From an uncultured Porphyromonadaceae bacterium (GTDB lineage: Bacteria > Bacteroidota > Bacteroidia > Bacteroidales > Muribaculaceae), in NCBI GenBank assembly GCA_947166165.1, contig CAMVDK010000130.1, positions 1 through 9,005 of the forward strand: a stretch of 9,005 bases of DNA, written 5' to 3'. Position numbers and translations under genes: made by a program. The notes below the pieces were generated by a model. That model ran no database searches, was not told where the DNA came from, and saw only the letters and a program-made list of their open reading frames with translations. Shown here piece after piece: positions 1 to 6,837 of the stretch (position 1 is its first letter; every line of letters starts with the position of its first letter).

Positions 1-1
1 C

Positions 2-2089
2 ATCTACACGTCGTCGCCCATCGAGATCACTCCGCTGCGCGAGGTGACGCAGCCGTTCTCCATCACCGTGGTGCCCAAGGGCGGCAACGACTTTGAGTTC
101 AAAGTGGGCAACGACGGCTGGAAAAAGGCCCATTTCGGCAACAAGGTGTCGACCGCCTTCGGCCCCATCGCCATCACCAAGAACAAGAACTACAACGACG
201 CGCAATACGCCGGATTCCAAGTGATTGCGAGGGTGAGTACGCCGCGCGCCATGGCCTCGAAAATCAAGGCGAGCCTCACGGCCGAGTCGGCCAACAAATT
301 CTCCGACGTGCTCAACATGAGCCTGACGTGGGACAACGCCAAGGAGGCGTGCGACATCCTCACCGCGCTCATCGCGGCCTACAACCAGGACGCCATCAAC
401 GACAAGAACCAGGTGGCGCGCTCCACCGAGGCGTTTATCGCCGAGCGCGTCACGGCGCTGTCGAAAGACCTGAGCGGCGTGGACAGCCAGGTGGCCGCGC
501 TCAAGACCAGCGCCGTGAACGCCACCATGTATGCCGACGCCGGCACAGCCATCAAGTATGCCGAGGGAACGGCCGACGCCGACATGCAGATCAGCCTGGC
601 CAACAGCATCTACAACTACATCTCCGGCATGGGCGACACCGAGCTCATTCCGAGCAACACCGGCATCCAGCACACGGGCATCGAGGGGCAGATCCAGCAG
701 TACAACGAGACCATGCTCCGCTATCAGAAGATTGCCACCACCAGCAGCAACGAGAACCCGGTGATGATTGAACTCACACGCTCGCTGGCCACCATGAAGC
801 AGGCCATCATGCGCGGCCTGAGCAACTACATCCAGTCGCTGCAGATGCGACAGACGCAGGCCCGGCAGCAGCAGGGACGCGCCACCGGCTCGATGGTGGC
901 GGTGCCCTCGCAGGAAAAGGCCATCACCGAGGTCTCGCGACAGCAGAAAATCAAGGAGCAGCTCTACCTCTATCTGCTCAACAAGCGCGAAGAGAACGCA
1001 CTGCAGCTGGCCATCACCGAGCCCAACGCCCGCGTGATTGAGGCCGCCACGGGCAGCGGACCCATATCGCCGGTGCCCTCGCGCATCATGATGATTGGCC
1101 TGCTCATCGGCCTGCTCATACCGGCGCTGCTGCTCTACGCCGTGTTCTGGTACTACTCGCTCGACAGCTACATCCACACGCGGCACGACATTGAGAACGC
1201 CGTCGACATCCCCATCATCGGCGAGCTGCCGGCCAAGAAGCAGCGCCAGCGCGACCAGGAGATTGTCGTCACCGAGAACGGTCGCGACCGCATCAGCGAG
1301 GCCATGCGCATCATCAGGGCCAACATCGACTATGTGGCCAAGCCCGAGCCTGGCAAGGGCCTCGTGCTCCAGTTCACCTCCACCATGTCGGGCGAAGGAA
1401 AGTCGTTCGTGGCCGTCAACATGGCCCTCTCGCTGGCCCACTCCGGCAAACGCGTCATTGCTGTGGACCTTGACCTGCGCAAGGGCCGCTTCTCCGAGTA
1501 TGTGGGCCTCGACAACGCGGGCCTGGGCGTGAGCGCATTCCTCTCCGGCTCGCTGGCCGAACTCGACCCCATCATCCACCGGGGCAAGTTCCACGACAAC
1601 CTCGACTTCATCTGCGTGGGAGCCATCCCGCCCAACCCCACCAACCTGCTCATGAGCGACCAGTTCACACGGCTCATTGAGCTGCTTCGCAACCGCTACG
1701 ACTATGTGCTGCTCGACACCGTGCCCTACAGCATCATCGCCGACGCCGGCCTCATCAACCGCCACACCGACCTGACCATCTACGTGATCCGCGACGGCAA
1801 AATCGACAAGCGCTACCTCGACGACCTCGAGAAGCTCCACAAGGAGGACAAAATCAAGAACCTCACCATCCTGGTGAACGACATCAAGATCGACAACAAG
1901 CACTACGGCTACGGCAGCTACGGCTATGGCTACGGCTATGGTTACGGCTATGGCAACTACGGCTACGGTTATGGCTACGGCTACGGCGGCTATGCCGACG
2001 ACGAAGACGACAAGCCCACCTCGCTGCTGGACCGCATCAAGCGTGCCCTGGGCGGCGGCAAGCACCGCCATCGCCACTCGAAGCACTGA
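2..2089 (+). CDS. Wzc-like exopolysaccharide co-polymerase / tyrosine autokinase (5' end outside window)
   Basis: Inner-membrane chain-length regulator fused to a bacterial tyrosine (BY) kinase, which controls polymerisation and export of exopolysaccharide or capsule. The frame is already open at base 2, so the start and the N-terminal Wzz part lie upstream; 695 codons are visible. Numbering residues from the GTG codon at 44: a helical periplasmic region (about 80-330), a proline-rich stretch (ISPVPSR) just before a membrane segment (about 348-370), the E419-R422-R425 oligomerisation motif, Walker A MSGEGKS (448-454), Walker A' VIAVDLDLRKG (471-481) and Walker B VLLD ending at D558. The C-terminus has a Tyr/Gly run (621-650), an acidic patch and a His/Arg/Lys-rich end. 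In this family a C-terminal Tyr cluster is autophosphorylated in trans. The next gene makes UDP-glucuronate, which fits a polysaccharide locus. There is no separate phosphatase or Wza gene in the window. The family call is firm; the polymer is unknown. Confidence 0.95.
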   Translation: MYTSSPIEITPLREVTQPFSITVVPKGGNDFEFKVGNDGWKKAHFGNKVSTAFGPIAITKNKNYNDAQYAGFQVIARVSTPRAMASKIKASLTAESANKFSDVLNMSLTWDNAKEACDILTALIAAYNQDAINDKNQVARSTEAFIAERVTALSKDLSGVDSQVAALKTSAVNATMYADAGTAIKYAEGTADADMQISLANSIYNYISGMGDTELIPSNTGIQHTGIEGQIQQYNETMLRYQKIATTSSNENPVMIELTRSLATMKQAIMRGLSNYIQSLQMRQTQARQQQGRATGSMVAVPSQEKAITEVSRQQKIKEQLYLYLLNKREENALQLAITEPNARVIEAATGSGPISPVPSRIMMIGLLIGLLIPALLLYAVFWYYSLDSYIHTRHDIENAVDIPIIGELPAKKQRQRDQEIVVTENGRDRISEAMRIIRANIDYVAKPEPGKGLVLQFTSTMSGEGKSFVAVNMALSLAHSGKRVIAVDLDLRKGRFSEYVGLDNAGLGVSAFLSGSLAELDPIIHRGKFHDNLDFICVGAIPPNPTNLLMSDQFTRLIELLRNRYDYVLLDTVPYSIIADAGLINRHTDLTIYVIRDGKIDKRYLDDLEKLHKEDKIKNLTILVNDIKIDNKHYGYGSYGYGYGYGYGYGNYGYGYGYGYGGYADDEDDKPTSLLDRIKRALGGGKHRHRHSKH
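1904..1993 (+). repeat. Low-complexity Tyr-Gly coding repeat in the kinase tail
   Basis: Near-perfect iteration of the hexamer GGC-TAY within the kinase gene. It encodes 14 tyrosines in 30 residues (621, 623, 626, 628, 630, 632, 634, 636, 639, 641, 643, 645, 647 and 650), broken only by Ser625, Asn638 and a double Gly at 648-649. Synonymous TAC/TAT and GGC/GGT changes are scattered through it, so it is not a fresh expansion. As a short-unit repeat it could still change length in 2-codon steps without a frameshift. Confidence 0.9.
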
Positions 2090-2126
2090 AGCGTGAAGGC
2101 CCATCAACAATCCTAACCCCTGCCCC

Positions 2127-3365
2127 ATGAACATTGCAGTTGCAGGCACTGGCTACGTAGGGCTGAGCATAGGCTGCTTGCTCGCCCAGCACCACCATGT
2201 GGAGGCCGTAGACGTCGTGGCCGAGAAGGTGGACATGATCAACCGCCGCCAGTCGCCCATCGCCGATGCCGAGGTGGAGCGCTTCCTGGCCAGCGGCCGC
2301 CTCCACCTCCACGCCACCCTCGACGCCCACTCGGCCTACACCCACGCCGAGCTCGTGGTGGTGGCCGCACCCACCAACTACGACCCACAGCGCAACCACT
2401 TCGACACCAGTGCCGTGGAACAGGTCATCGACCTTGTCACCGAGTGCAACCCGCAGGCCGTCATCGTTGTCAAAAGCACCGTGCCCGTGGGCTTCACGCA
2501 GTCCATCCGCCAGAAGACCGGCAACGGCAACATCCTCTTCTCGCCCGAATTCCTGCGCGAGAGCCGCGCCCTCTACGACAACCTCCACCCCAGCCGCATC
2601 ATCGTGGGCACCGACCTGGCCGACCCCGCCCTCGTCCAGGCCGCCAACCGCTTCGCCGCTCTGCTCCAGGAAGGAGCCGAAAAGCAAGACATCGACACCC
2701 TGGTCATGGGCTTCACCGAGGCCGAGGCCGTCAAACTCTTCGCCAACACCTATCTCGCCCTGCGCGTGAGCTACTTCAACGAGCTCGACACCTATGCCGA
2801 GCTCAAAGGGCTCGACACACGCTCCATCATCCAGGGCGTGTGTCTCGACCCCCGCATCGGAGCGCACTATAACAACCCCTCGTTCGGCTACGGCGGCTAC
2901 TGCCTGCCCAAAGACACCAAACAGCTGCTGGCCAACTATGCCGACGTGCCCGAAAACCTTATCGAGGCCATCGTCGAGAGCAACCGCACCCGCAAAGACT
3001 TCATCGCCGACCGCGTGCTGCACATGGCCGGATACTACGACTACTACAACCGCGGCGATTTCGACCCCCGCGCCGAGCGGGAATGCGTGATCGGCGTCTA
3101 CCGGCTCACCATGAAGACCGGCAGCGACAACTTCCGCCAGTCGTCCATTCAGGGCATCATGAAGCGCGTCAAGGCCAAAGGTGCCCGCGTCATCGTCTAC
3201 GAGCCCACGCTGCCCGACGGCAGCACCTTTTTCGGCAGTCCCGTCGTCAACCGGTTCGAAGAGTTCGCCCGGCAGAGCCAGGCCATCATCGCCAACCGCT
3301 ACGACCCCCAGCTCGACCCCGTGCGGCACAAAGTGTACACACGCGACATCTTCCGCCGCGACTGA
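2127..3365 (+). CDS. ugd: UDP-glucose 6-dehydrogenase
   Basis: Cytoplasmic enzyme that oxidises UDP-glucose to UDP-glucuronate with two NAD+, supplying acidic sugar for capsule or exopolysaccharide. The 412-residue protein opens with a Rossmann GTGYVG (7-12). It keeps the family's active-site set: T118 in KSTVPVG, E141 and E145 in SPEFLRES, K203 and N207 in KLFANTY, and catalytic C259 with D263 in GYGGYCLPKDTKQL. Long stretches match my recollection of E. coli Ugd, including NNPSFGYGGYCLPKDTKQL and SSIQGIMKR. Relative to that 388-residue enzyme there is an insertion of roughly 20 residues (about 299-319, rich in Tyr, Asp and Arg) before VIGVYRL; I recall similar insertions in other Bacteroidales Ugd proteins. 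The start follows the kinase stop by 37 bp with no terminator and no SD, so the two are probably co-transcribed. An uninterrupted antisense frame overlaps it but looks like a GC-rich shadow. Confidence 0.96.
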   Translation: MNIAVAGTGYVGLSIGCLLAQHHHVEAVDVVAEKVDMINRRQSPIADAEVERFLASGRLHLHATLDAHSAYTHAELVVVAAPTNYDPQRNHFDTSAVEQVIDLVTECNPQAVIVVKSTVPVGFTQSIRQKTGNGNILFSPEFLRESRALYDNLHPSRIIVGTDLADPALVQAANRFAALLQEGAEKQDIDTLVMGFTEAEAVKLFANTYLALRVSYFNELDTYAELKGLDTRSIIQGVCLDPRIGAHYNNPSFGYGGYCLPKDTKQLLANYADVPENLIEAIVESNRTRKDFIADRVLHMAGYYDYYNRGDFDPRAERECVIGVYRLTMKTGSDNFRQSSIQGIMKRVKAKGARVIVYEPTLPDGSTFFGSPVVNRFEEFARQSQAIIANRYDPQLDPVRHKVYTRDIFRRD

Positions 3366-3411
3366 CAACACACGACGGCACACAAACAACAGTATGCAAC
3401 GCTCGCCAGAC

Positions 3412-3440
3412 TTTTGCCAATAATGATAACCAAATATTTC
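3412..3440 (+). promoter_or_regulatory. Weak candidate promoter before the dockerin-tailed gene
   Basis: The 86-bp gap after ugd turns AT-rich and holds TTTTG (3412-3416), then 18 bp, then TATTTC (3435-3440). This partly resembles the Bacteroidota TTTG-N19-TA-N2-TTTG pattern, but the second half lacks the final TTTG. No terminator is seen after ugd, so read-through from upstream is equally possible. Confidence 0.25.
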
Positions 3441-3451
3441 AACCCAAAGCA

Positions 3452-4144
3452 ATGAACACAACGCATCTTCTTGGCTTCCTGCTGTTGCTGGCTCTGTGGC
3501 TGCCCGCGCAAGGCCAGACACTCATCGCGCAGTTCAGTTCAGCGAACTACGAAGGATGGACCTACGAGAACAACGCCGGCACCGAGCTGAGCACCCTCAA
3601 CATCAACAGTGCCCGCATCACCCTGCTCACCACCACACAAGGCACCGTCACTGCCCTGGTGTCGCCCACACTGGCCTGCCAGAACTACGACTCGCTGCGC
3701 GTCGAGCTCACCTACCGCGCTTTCAGCACCGACTACGACGCGAGCCTCATGACGGTGAACACCCAGCTCGCCGACCTGCAAGGCAACCCGCTGGCACTCG
3801 CCACCATGAAGCCCGCCCCAGGACTCATGATGCAGACGCTCACCACCACACTCGCGGTGCCACACGGCACCACCGACGCCCTGATGCGGTTCACCGCCCC
3901 CCGGGCCAACGTCAACAACTGCGCGGCGGTGACCAAGGTGCGCATCTACGGCAACACCAACATCAATGGCGACGTCAATGGCGACGGCGTGGCCGACATC
4001 GACGACTTGAATATCGTCATCAACATCATCCTCCACAAAGACCAAGCCGAAAAATACGGACTCCGCGCCAACGTGGACGGCCAAGGCAGCGTCGACATCG
4101 AAGACGTGAACGCCATCATCAACATCATCCTCCACAAGCAGTAG
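3452..4144 (+). CDS. Secreted protein with C-terminal dockerin-type repeat pair
   Basis: Predicted exported protein of 230 residues, function unknown. Residues 1-21 form a signal peptide (Leu-rich core, then AQG before QT). Residues about 24-165 are beta-rich, resembling carbohydrate-binding or galactose-binding-like modules of Bacteroidales secreted proteins (Y33-E-G-W, SPTL, DSLRVELTY), with two cysteines (C76, C157) that could pair. The C-terminus holds two dockerin type I-like calcium loops. Loop 1 is canonical (D174, N176, D178, D182, D185). Loop 2 is degenerate (N207, D209, Q211, D215, D218). Each is followed by a near-identical helix, DLNIVINIILHK and DVNAIINIILHK. Dockerins bind cohesins in clostridial cellulosomes, but Bacteroidales proteins with this tail usually have no known cohesin partner. 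The start chosen is the ATG before the signal peptide; the frame is open further upstream, but only as a shadow of ugd. There is no SD. It might act on or bind the polysaccharide, which is inference from position. Confidence 0.85.
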   Translation: MNTTHLLGFLLLLALWLPAQGQTLIAQFSSANYEGWTYENNAGTELSTLNINSARITLLTTTQGTVTALVSPTLACQNYDSLRVELTYRAFSTDYDASLMTVNTQLADLQGNPLALATMKPAPGLMMQTLTTTLAVPHGTTDALMRFTAPRANVNNCAAVTKVRIYGNTNINGDVNGDGVADIDDLNIVINIILHKDQAEKYGLRANVDGQGSVDIEDVNAIINIILHKQ

Positions 4145-4217
4145 CCCCCACCAGAGCGCTCTGCGCACAATTCTCAACCAATATAGCTGATCGTATACAA
4201 TTCAAAAGCATAAAAGA

Positions 4218-5387
4218 ATGAAAAAGATTTTCATGGCAATGGCTCTGATGCTGAGCCTCGTGGCTGCCCAAGCCCAGGTCACTGTGGCCGGCAGCAAGTT
4301 CACCGACAACTGGTCGTTCACCCTCAAGGGCGGTGCTGTGTCGCCGCTGCAGCACTACGCCTTCTGGCCCGCCTGCCGCGGCCTGATGGGCGCTGAGCTG
4401 CGCAAGCAGGTCACGCCCGTGCTCGGAGTGGGCATTGAGGGCGAGTGGAGCATCAACACAAGCAGCTGGGATAAGCCCACCGCCTACATCGGCGCGCCCC
4501 ACAGCGCCACCATCATCGACCATCAGCTGGTGGGCGCTTTCGCCACCATCAACCTGGCTAACGCCATCGGCGGCTACCGTGGCACACCCCGCCTCGTGGA
4601 AGTGGAAGGCGTGCTCGGCACCGGCTGGGGACACGGCTACAAAACCGGCACCGAAACGCTCCTCGACGGCACCGAGGCGAAAGTGCTCGACCAGAACTCG
4701 TGGTACACCAAGGCTGGCCTGAACATCAACATGAACCTGGGCGAGCGCAAGGCGTGGACGGTGGCCCTAAAACCCGCTATTGTCTACAACATGGGCAAAA
4801 CGGCCAAGCAGAGCACCAGCAGCTTCAACGCCAACTATGCCAGCGTGGAGATGCAGGCGGCCATCACCTACCACTTCCTGAACAGCAATGGCGAGCACCA
4901 CATGACGCTGTGCGACCGCGAATACACGCAGGCCGACATCGACGCACTCAACGCCGAAATCAACGCCCTGCGCGCCCGTCAGCCCGAGACCAAAATCGTG
5001 GAGAAGGTCGTCGAAAAGGTGGTCGAGAAGCCGGTCGAGAAGGTGATTAAAGGACGCAACAGCGAGTCGCTCGAGTGCAACGTGTTCTTCGGACAAGGCA
5101 AGAGCCAAGTGACGGCCGACCAGATGCCCAATGTGGAGCGTGTGGCCACCTTCCTGAAGAACCACAAAGGCTCCACCGTGCGCATTATGGGCTACGCCTC
5201 GCCCGAGGGCAGCAAGGAAATCAACGAGCGTCTGGCCCGCGAGCGCGCCGAGGCTGTGAAGACGCTGCTCGTGAACCGATACAAAATCGCCGCCAGCCGC
5301 ATCCAGGCGCAGGGACAGGGCGTGGGCGACATGTTCAGCGAGCCCGACTGGAACCGCGTGAGCGTGTGCACCATCACCGTCAAGTGA
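4218..5387 (+). CDS. OmpA-family outer-membrane protein (beta-barrel plus peptidoglycan-binding domain)
   Basis: Outer-membrane protein of 389 residues that probably ties the outer membrane to peptidoglycan. A lipoprotein-free signal peptide (1-19, cleavage after AQA) is followed by a beta-barrel-like region (about 21-235) with alternating aromatic strands such as WSFTLKGG and YASVEMQAAITYHF. Next is a short coiled coil (TQADIDALNAEINALRAR), then a charged linker with four VEK units (about 261-275). The OmpA C-terminal domain (about 283-389) contains GYASPEGSKEINERLARERAEAV (325-347). That segment carries the Bacteroidota form of the peptidoglycan-binding signature, with GYASPEG replacing GHTD and N336 and R343 retained. 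The 73-bp upstream gap has no terminator and no clear promoter, and an A-rich stretch instead of an SD lies directly before the ATG, as often seen for well-expressed Bacteroidota genes. An intrinsic terminator lies 12 bp after the stop. Family call strong; its specific role is not known. Confidence 0.93.
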   Translation: MKKIFMAMALMLSLVAAQAQVTVAGSKFTDNWSFTLKGGAVSPLQHYAFWPACRGLMGAELRKQVTPVLGVGIEGEWSINTSSWDKPTAYIGAPHSATIIDHQLVGAFATINLANAIGGYRGTPRLVEVEGVLGTGWGHGYKTGTETLLDGTEAKVLDQNSWYTKAGLNINMNLGERKAWTVALKPAIVYNMGKTAKQSTSSFNANYASVEMQAAITYHFLNSNGEHHMTLCDREYTQADIDALNAEINALRARQPETKIVEKVVEKVVEKPVEKVIKGRNSESLECNVFFGQGKSQVTADQMPNVERVATFLKNHKGSTVRIMGYASPEGSKEINERLARERAEAVKTLLVNRYKIAASRIQAQGQGVGDMFSEPDWNRVSVCTITVK

Positions 5388-5399
5388 CCCATCACTCAG

Positions 5400-5441
5400 C
5401 GTGGTGCCGCCGCATAGCCGTCGGCACCACGATTTCTTTTT
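5400..5441 (+). terminator. Rho-independent terminator after the OmpA-family gene
   Basis: Perfect 10-bp stem, CGTGGTGCCG (5400-5409) against CGGCACCACG (5422-5431), with a 12-nt loop, followed by ATTTC and T5 (5437-5441). It separates the OmpA-family gene from the acyltransferase, so the latter needs its own promoter or read-through. Only 12 bp remain before the next ATG, and no promoter fits there. Confidence 0.9.
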
Positions 5442-5453
5442 CCGACTAAGCGC

Positions 5454-6518
5454 ATGAGCGAGCAAATGCCTGTGAAGGCTGAGGGGCTGCGGGGCCGCGA
5501 CAGCAATATGGAATTGCTGCGGCTGACGGCGATGCTGCTGGTGGTGATACTGCACACCAACGCGCGTGGCCTGCCCGAGCCCGACGCGGCGCGCATTGCC
5601 TCTCACACCGTTTCGGCGGTGACGCAGTTCATCGTCGAGGGGCTGTCGATCATCGCGGTAGACACGTTCGTGCTGCTGTCGGGCTGGTATGGCATCCGCC
5701 CCAAAGCGGGCCGGCTGGCGGAACTGCTGTTCCAGCTGCTGTTTTTCGGTGTGGCGGGCATGGCGCTTCACGAAGCGCTTGCCCCGGGCACACTCCACGA
5801 GGAGCCTCACATCTGGCGGAGCCTGCTGCTGCTCAGTCCGAGTCCCTATTGGTTCGTGAAAGCCTATCTGGGGCTTTACATCGTGTCGCCGGTGCTGAAC
5901 GCCTTTGTGGCCGGGGCCACGAAACGGCAGATGGCGGTGCTGCTGGCGGGCTTTTTCGCCTTCGAGACGGTGATGGGCTGGATGTGGCCGGGGGTGCGGT
6001 GGTTTGAGAACGGCTTCTCGCTGACGTCGTTTGTGGGCCTGTATCTGCTGGCGCGCTATGTGCGCCTGCACCCTGCCCGCTGCTGGCAGCTGAACAAATG
6101 GTGCGACCTGGGCATCTATCTGCTGGCCTCGGCCACGCTGGCCGCGCTGATGCTGATGTGCCGCCTGCGGGGCATCGACACCGGCCGCCTTCACGCCTAC
6201 AACTGCCCCCTCATCATCGTGTCGGCCCTCCACTTCATGCTCTTCTTCAGCAAAATCCGATTCAGCAACGCGTTTGTGAACTGGCTTGGAGCGTCGGCGC
6301 TGGCCATCTACCTGACGCACTCCGGGGCTTTTCTTTGGAAACTGTACGACGGGGCCATCGTCGATTGGTTCTACAACACCGGCACGTCCACCTTCGTGCT
6401 GCGCGCGGGTGCGCTGGTCATGGTCGTTTTCTGGGGGTCGATTGCGCTCGACAAGGTGCGCATAGGCATTTGGAAACTGCTGCTTCGCGGGTGGCGGCGC
6501 GTGGCCGGCAGGCAGTGA
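5454..6518 (+). CDS. Acyltransferase-3 family membrane protein
   Basis: Predicted multi-pass inner-membrane O-acyltransferase of 354 residues. Relatives in this family transfer acetyl or other acyl groups to surface polysaccharides, peptidoglycan or lipids. The family's N-terminal signature is present: R15, then NMELLRLTAMLLVVILH with E20, R23 and the likely catalytic H34. It is followed by VDTFVLLSGWYGIRPK, typical of the second membrane helix. About nine or ten hydrophobic segments follow, including PYWFVKAYLGLYIVSPVL, and the protein ends in a basic tail. The first ATG (5454) was chosen; ATGs at residues 5 and 19 are alternatives, but the last would cut into the signature. There is no SD. 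Alanine and leucine codons here favour GCG and CTG, especially in the first 200 codons, unlike the GCC/CTC preference of ugd and the kinase. Acylation of the nearby polysaccharide is a guess from neighbourhood only. Confidence 0.9.
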   Translation: MSEQMPVKAEGLRGRDSNMELLRLTAMLLVVILHTNARGLPEPDAARIASHTVSAVTQFIVEGLSIIAVDTFVLLSGWYGIRPKAGRLAELLFQLLFFGVAGMALHEALAPGTLHEEPHIWRSLLLLSPSPYWFVKAYLGLYIVSPVLNAFVAGATKRQMAVLLAGFFAFETVMGWMWPGVRWFENGFSLTSFVGLYLLARYVRLHPARCWQLNKWCDLGIYLLASATLAALMLMCRLRGIDTGRLHAYNCPLIIVSALHFMLFFSKIRFSNAFVNWLGASALAIYLTHSGAFLWKLYDGAIVDWFYNTGTSTFVLRAGALVMVVFWGSIALDKVRIGIWKLLLRGWRRVAGRQ

Positions 6519-6566
6519 CCGCTCCATGGCCGTGCGTCACTTTGCCCGGCACGCCGGGACTGAGTC

Positions 6567-6586
6567 CGCAAAGTTGCGCAAAGTTG
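6567..6586 (+). repeat. Tandem 10-bp repeat upstream of the rpsU promoter
   Basis: Two perfect head-to-tail copies of CGCAAAGTTG, exactly one helical turn apart, lie about 30 bp upstream of the -33 element of rpsU. The inverse of its core (AACTTTGC) recurs at 6641-6648 over the -7 element. A-runs (6590-6596, 6599-6603 and 6611-6614) follow and could act as an UP-like element. Otherwise the 98 bp between the acyltransferase stop and the promoter hold only a short GC hairpin (6545-6558) without a T-run. Confidence 0.6.
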
Positions 6587-6616
6587 GCGAAAAAAACGAA
6601 AAACTGGCGCAAAAGC

Positions 6617-6647
6617 ATTGCCAATCGGCAAAATATTCATAACTTTG
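6617..6647 (+). promoter_or_regulatory. Bacteroidota-type promoter of rpsU
   Basis: ATTG (6617-6620), 19 bp, then TAACTTTG (6640-6647). This matches the housekeeping-sigma consensus TTTG-N19-TA-N2-TTTG except for one base in the first box. Transcription should start near 6652-6655, giving a leader of about 185 nt before the rpsU ATG. The inverted repeat TTGCC-AATC-GGCAA (6618-6631) overlaps the first box and could be an operator, although a 5-bp arm is weak evidence. Confidence 0.8.
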
Positions 6648-6652
6648 CACCC

Positions 6653-6837
6653 GCAAAACGAAAGGAGGTTGTAGAAAACCACTCAAGAGAAAACGACAAC
6701 TTGCACATAATCAACCATAAAGAGGTGACGGGTCCGGCACCTCGTTTTGGGCGGCGCGATGTCGCCACAAAGCATTCAACCGGCTCTACACCACAAAAAG
6801 AACAAATTTTAACATCTAAATTTTATATCAAAGCATT
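6653..6837 (+). promoter_or_regulatory. Long rpsU leader with extended SD lacking a start codon
   Basis: Inferred untranslated leader of rpsU. GAAAGGAGGT (6660-6669) is perfectly complementary to the usual 16S rRNA 3' end, but no ATG, GTG or TTG follows at a usable distance; the overlapping TTG at 6669 runs straight into TAG. Further on are two stem-loops, GAGGTG/CACCTC (6722-6727 with 6738-6743) and GGCGGC/GTCGCC (6750-6755 with 6761-6766, one G-U pair), and a 17-codon upstream ORF (6759-6812). The last 40 nt are AT-rich with no SD at the rpsU ATG. The layout suggests translational control by bS21 or by ribosome state. It matches no riboswitch class I know. Confidence 0.55.

Noticed and set aside
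1904..1993. Hexamer repeat as a CRISPR-like or minisatellite array
   Set aside because: It is in frame, codes for a Tyr-Gly tail of the kinase, and has no spacers.
2037..3521. Long antisense frame (494 codons) opposite ugd
   Set aside because: Gly/Val/Asp-heavy low-information translation typical of the antisense frame of a GC-rich gene; no domain recognisable, and the sense strand is an unmistakable Ugd.
4767..6527. Long antisense frame (586 codons) opposite the OmpA-family and acyltransferase genes
   Set aside because: It spans a terminator and two well-supported sense genes, and is His/Arg/Gln-rich without any motif; a composition shadow.
6545..6558. CCCGG-CACG-CCGGG hairpin as terminator of the acyltransferase gene
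   Set aside because: Only a 5-bp stem and no T-run after it; not enough to call a terminator.
6567..6631. Divergent minus-strand promoter using the inverse decamers (CAACTTTG) as -7 boxes
   Set aside because: Lacks the TA dinucleotide, spacing to the only TTTG on that strand is 23 or 33 bp, and no minus-strand gene lies in front of it.
6098..6725. Overlapping + frame running from inside the acyltransferase gene towards rpsU
   Set aside because: Its first part is an out-of-frame reading of the acyltransferase C-terminus. Only its last portion, ending at the rpsU ATG, was kept as a leader-ORF possibility.
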